The position numbers and the translations under genes are program-made. 64,000 bases of DNA, taken from contig NZ_CP152412.1 in NCBI RefSeq assembly GCF_038957035.1, forward strand, positions 186,001 through 250,000, read 5' to 3'. The DNA is from Bradyrhizobium sp. B097. Lineage in GTDB: Bacteria > Pseudomonadota > Alphaproteobacteria > Rhizobiales > Xanthobacteraceae. How positions within the stretch are numbered: the stretch's first letter is position 1; every line of letters begins with the position of its first letter. This document shows positions 62,184-64,000 of the stretch, one piece after another. The notes below the pieces were generated by a model. The model had not been told where the DNA came from and ran no database searches. It saw only the letters and a program-made list of their open reading frames with translations.

Positions 62184-63098
62184 ATGAGCCTGTTCGCAAA
62201 ACTGTCCTCCTACGACGATCGATCGGCGCGGCTCGCCGGCATCGGGTTGATGCTGCTGTCGATCTTCATGTTCTCGTTCGGCGACGCGACGGGCAAATTC
62301 CTCGTCGCCACCTATTCGGTCGGGCAATTGCTGTGGCTGCGCGCCTGCGCGGCGCTGCTGGTGCTGCTGCCGATCGTGTGGAAGCGGCGCGCGGATTTCC
62401 TGCACCTGGAGCGCCCGTGGCTGCAATTGCTGCGCGTCACGCTGTCGACGCTGGAGGTCGCGGCGTTCTTCCTGGCGACCGTCTATCTGCCGCTCGCCGA
62501 CGTCATCACCTACTATTTGGCCGGACCGATCTTCGTCACTGCGATGTCGGGCCTCGTGCTCGGCGAGCATATCGGCTGGCGGCGCTGGACCGCGATCCTG
62601 GTCGGCTTTTGCGGGGTGCTGATCGCGCTGCGGCCATCGGCGCAGACCATCAGCTGGCCGGCGATGATCGCGCTCGGCGGCAGCCTGTCGTTTGCGGTGT
62701 TGATGCTGATCACGCGCTCGCTGCGCGCGACGCCCGACATCGTGCTGGCGACCACGCAATTCGGCGGCACGTTCATCCTGGGCCTCGTGCTCTCGCCGAT
62801 CGGCTGGGTGACGCCGGCCCCTAGCAGCCTCGTGCTGTTCTTCACCGCCGGCATCATCTCGGTCGCGGCGCTGCTGTGCGTGAACCGCTCGCTGAAGCTT
62901 GCGCCGGCGAGCGTGGTGGTGCCGTACCAGTATTCGATGATCGTCTGGGCGGTGATCTTCGGCTTTGTGGTGTTCGGCGACGTGCCGTCCTGGGCCACGA
63001 TCATCGGCGCCGCCATCATCATTGCGGCCGGCCTCTACATCTTCGTGCGCGAGCAGCAGCTCGGACGCCCGGATTCCTCGATCAATCCGCCGGCGTAA
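62184..63098 (+). CDS. EamA/DMT-family transporter
   Basis: A 304-residue integral protein with ten hydrophobic spans and two EamA repeats. The first repeat starts GIGLMLLSIFMFSFGDATGKFLV (about 20-42) and ends LVGFCGVLIALRP. The second runs from ALGGSLSFAVLMLITRSL to IIGAAIIIAAGLYIFVRE. Drug/metabolite transporters export amino acids, nucleotides or drugs; the substrate is unknown. ATG 62184 lies after the palindromic repeat. It is convergent with the GNAT gene. Confidence 0.92.
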   Translation: MSLFAKLSSYDDRSARLAGIGLMLLSIFMFSFGDATGKFLVATYSVGQLLWLRACAALLVLLPIVWKRRADFLHLERPWLQLLRVTLSTLEVAAFFLATVYLPLADVITYYLAGPIFVTAMSGLVLGEHIGWRRWTAILVGFCGVLIALRPSAQTISWPAMIALGGSLSFAVLMLITRSLRATPDIVLATTQFGGTFILGLVLSPIGWVTPAPSSLVLFFTAGIISVAALLCVNRSLKLAPASVVVPYQYSMIVWAVIFGFVVFGDVPSWATIIGAAIIIAAGLYIFVREQQLGRPDSSINPPA

Positions 63099-63136
63099 CG
63101 GTGCAGGGTGGGCAAAGGCGCACCCGCATAACGGCT

Positions 63137-63256
63137 GTCGTCCCTGCGAAAGCAGGGACCCATAACCACCGTTGCTTGTCGTCACCTACGCTGGAGCCAC
63201 AGCTCGGCCGAGCATGACCATTTGTGGTTATGGGTCCCCGCGTTCGCGGGGACGAC
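63137..63256. repeat. Large palindromic repeat with two sub-hairpins, convergent intergenic
   Basis: The left arm (63137-63169, GTCGTCCCTGCGAAAGCAGG...) and right arm (63224-63256, ...GCGTTCGCGGGGACGAC) are nearly perfect inverted repeats of about 33 bp, each containing its own small hairpin (TCCCTGCGAAAGCAGGGA; TCCCCGCGTTCGCGGGGA). It lies between the convergent DMT and GNAT genes, like a bidirectional terminator or REP-type element. Confidence 0.88.
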
Positions 63257-63278
63257 GACCGTTGTTGTGGGGCGGGCC

Positions 63279-63875
63279 TCAGCTCTCCCGCCGGGTCGAG
63301 TTGTTCCAGCTCTTCAGCGAGGCCCAGACGCCGCGCGACAGCCGGAAGGCGTCGACCGGGCTCGATGAGCCCAGCGCCTCGAAGCGGTGCAGCTCGACGC
63401 CGCTCCACTGGAAGCCGCACTTCTCGAGGATGTTGCGCGACGACGGGTTGACGACGCGGGCGCCCGCGATCAGCTGGTCGAGATCGAATTCCTCGAAGAA
63501 GTAGTCGATCACCGCGCGCGCGGCCTCGGTGCCGAAACCCTGGCCCCAATGGTCGACCCCGAGCCAGTAGCCGAGCTCGGCCGCGGTCTCCTCGCGCCAG
63601 TCGACGCCGACCATGCCGATCGGTGTGTGATTGTTCTCGATCAGGAAGACGGTTTCGCGTCCGCCGGCGCCGAGCGCGCGCACGAAGTCGATGGCGTCGT
63701 CCTGGGTATAGGGGTGCGGCAGGCGGCGGGTGTTCTCCGCGATGCGGCGGTCGTTGGCGAGGCGTGCAATTGCTTTTACGTCCGCGAGCGTCGGCTTGCG
63801 CAATGTCAGCCGTTCGGTCTCGAGGACGCAAGCTCTTGCCTCGCGCAAGGTCGGCGTCGGGATGTCCTGCAACAT
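63279..63875 (-). CDS. GNAT N-acetyltransferase (RimJ/RimL type)
   Basis: A 198-residue GNAT related to ribosomal-protein N-terminal acetyltransferases (acetyltransf_3). LETERLTLRKPTLADVKAIARLAND starts the fold. The acetyl-CoA loop is around WGQGFGTEAARAVIDYFFEE (about 130-149), with ARVVNPSSRNILEKCGFQ following. The substrate is unknown. ATG 63875 is near the right end; the upstream 125 bp hold no gene that I can see. Confidence 0.9.
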   Translation of the reverse strand: MLQDIPTPTLREARACVLETERLTLRKPTLADVKAIARLANDRRIAENTRRLPHPYTQDDAIDFVRALGAGGRETVFLIENNHTPIGMVGVDWREETAAELGYWLGVDHWGQGFGTEAARAVIDYFFEEFDLDQLIAGARVVNPSSRNILEKCGFQWSGVELHRFEALGSSSPVDAFRLSRGVWASLKSWNNSTRRES

Positions 63876-64000
63876 GTCGAGCTCCTGTGATGCGACAATC
63901 GGTACGCAACGCTTGGAACGTCACGCGCGGTCGAACCGGATCGCGCGCAACGAAAAGGGGAGGCCGGTCATCCCGCCTCCCCTTAGAGCCCTTTGCGACT

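Overview
The window is about 64 kb of GC-rich, tightly packed chromosome from an alphaproteobacterium. Gene content, gene order and a set of dispersed palindromic repeats point to the Bradyrhizobium / Rhodopseudomonas group. Supporting signs are a split F1-ATPase operon (atpHAGDC without F0 genes), ccmABCDG next to acnA, a TCA cluster mdh-sucCD-sucAB-lpd, and DUF2336, DUF2794, DUF1127 and DUF1223 proteins. It is mostly core housekeeping DNA. I see no prophage, transposase, CRISPR array, rRNA or tRNA.

Layout. 1-5.2 kb: truncated flavin monooxygenase, small hypotheticals and a 1324-residue SARP/cyclase/AAA/TPR regulator whose cyclase domain looks catalytically dead. 5.5-9.7 kb: DUF2336 protein, RluA-type pseudouridine synthase, ftsY, yciB-type septation protein, small secreted HhH protein. 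9.9-15.8 kb: cytochrome c maturation genes ccmABCDG (minus) divergent from acnA (plus), with an Irr-box-like palindrome between them. 16-19.3 kb: DUF1223, a candidate structured RNA, DUF2794, GNAT, BAX-inhibitor-like protein. 19.5-25.6 kb: ybbP/ybbA-type ABC system divergent from tesA, then thpR and zapE. 25.8-37.1 kb: TCA cluster mdh, sucC-DUF1579-sucD, sucA, sucB, an SDR, lpdA and a membrane protein. 37.2-41.9 kb: DUF4337, xerC, priA, rlpA-like. 42.5-47.6 kb: atpHAGDC. 47.8-50.6 kb: membrane-anchored nucleotide cyclase and an AraC regulator. 50.6-64 kb: long minus-strand run rppH, rppH paralogue, yibQ, ctpA, envC-like, rlmH, rsfS, nadD, proA, proB, obgE, then MaoC, DMT transporter and GNAT.

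How the genes work together. The TCA block encodes malate dehydrogenase, succinyl-CoA synthetase and all three components of 2-oxoglutarate dehydrogenase; acnA adds aconitase. Respiratory energy is linked by c-type cytochrome maturation and the F1 sector of ATP synthase. The last block combines ribosome maturation (rlmH, rsfS, obgE), NAD and proline synthesis, RNA 5'-end processing and cell-wall remodelling (ctpA, envC).

The most interesting non-genic layer is a set of short palindromic repeat families. Several copies sit exactly at 3' ends of genes and supply their stop codons, or even part of the C-terminus. No clearly new defence or metabolic system was found. The best leads are the degenerate-cyclase regulator, the stop-codon-donating repeats, the structured RNA candidate near 17 kb, the Irr-like box and the DUF1579 gene inside sucCD.
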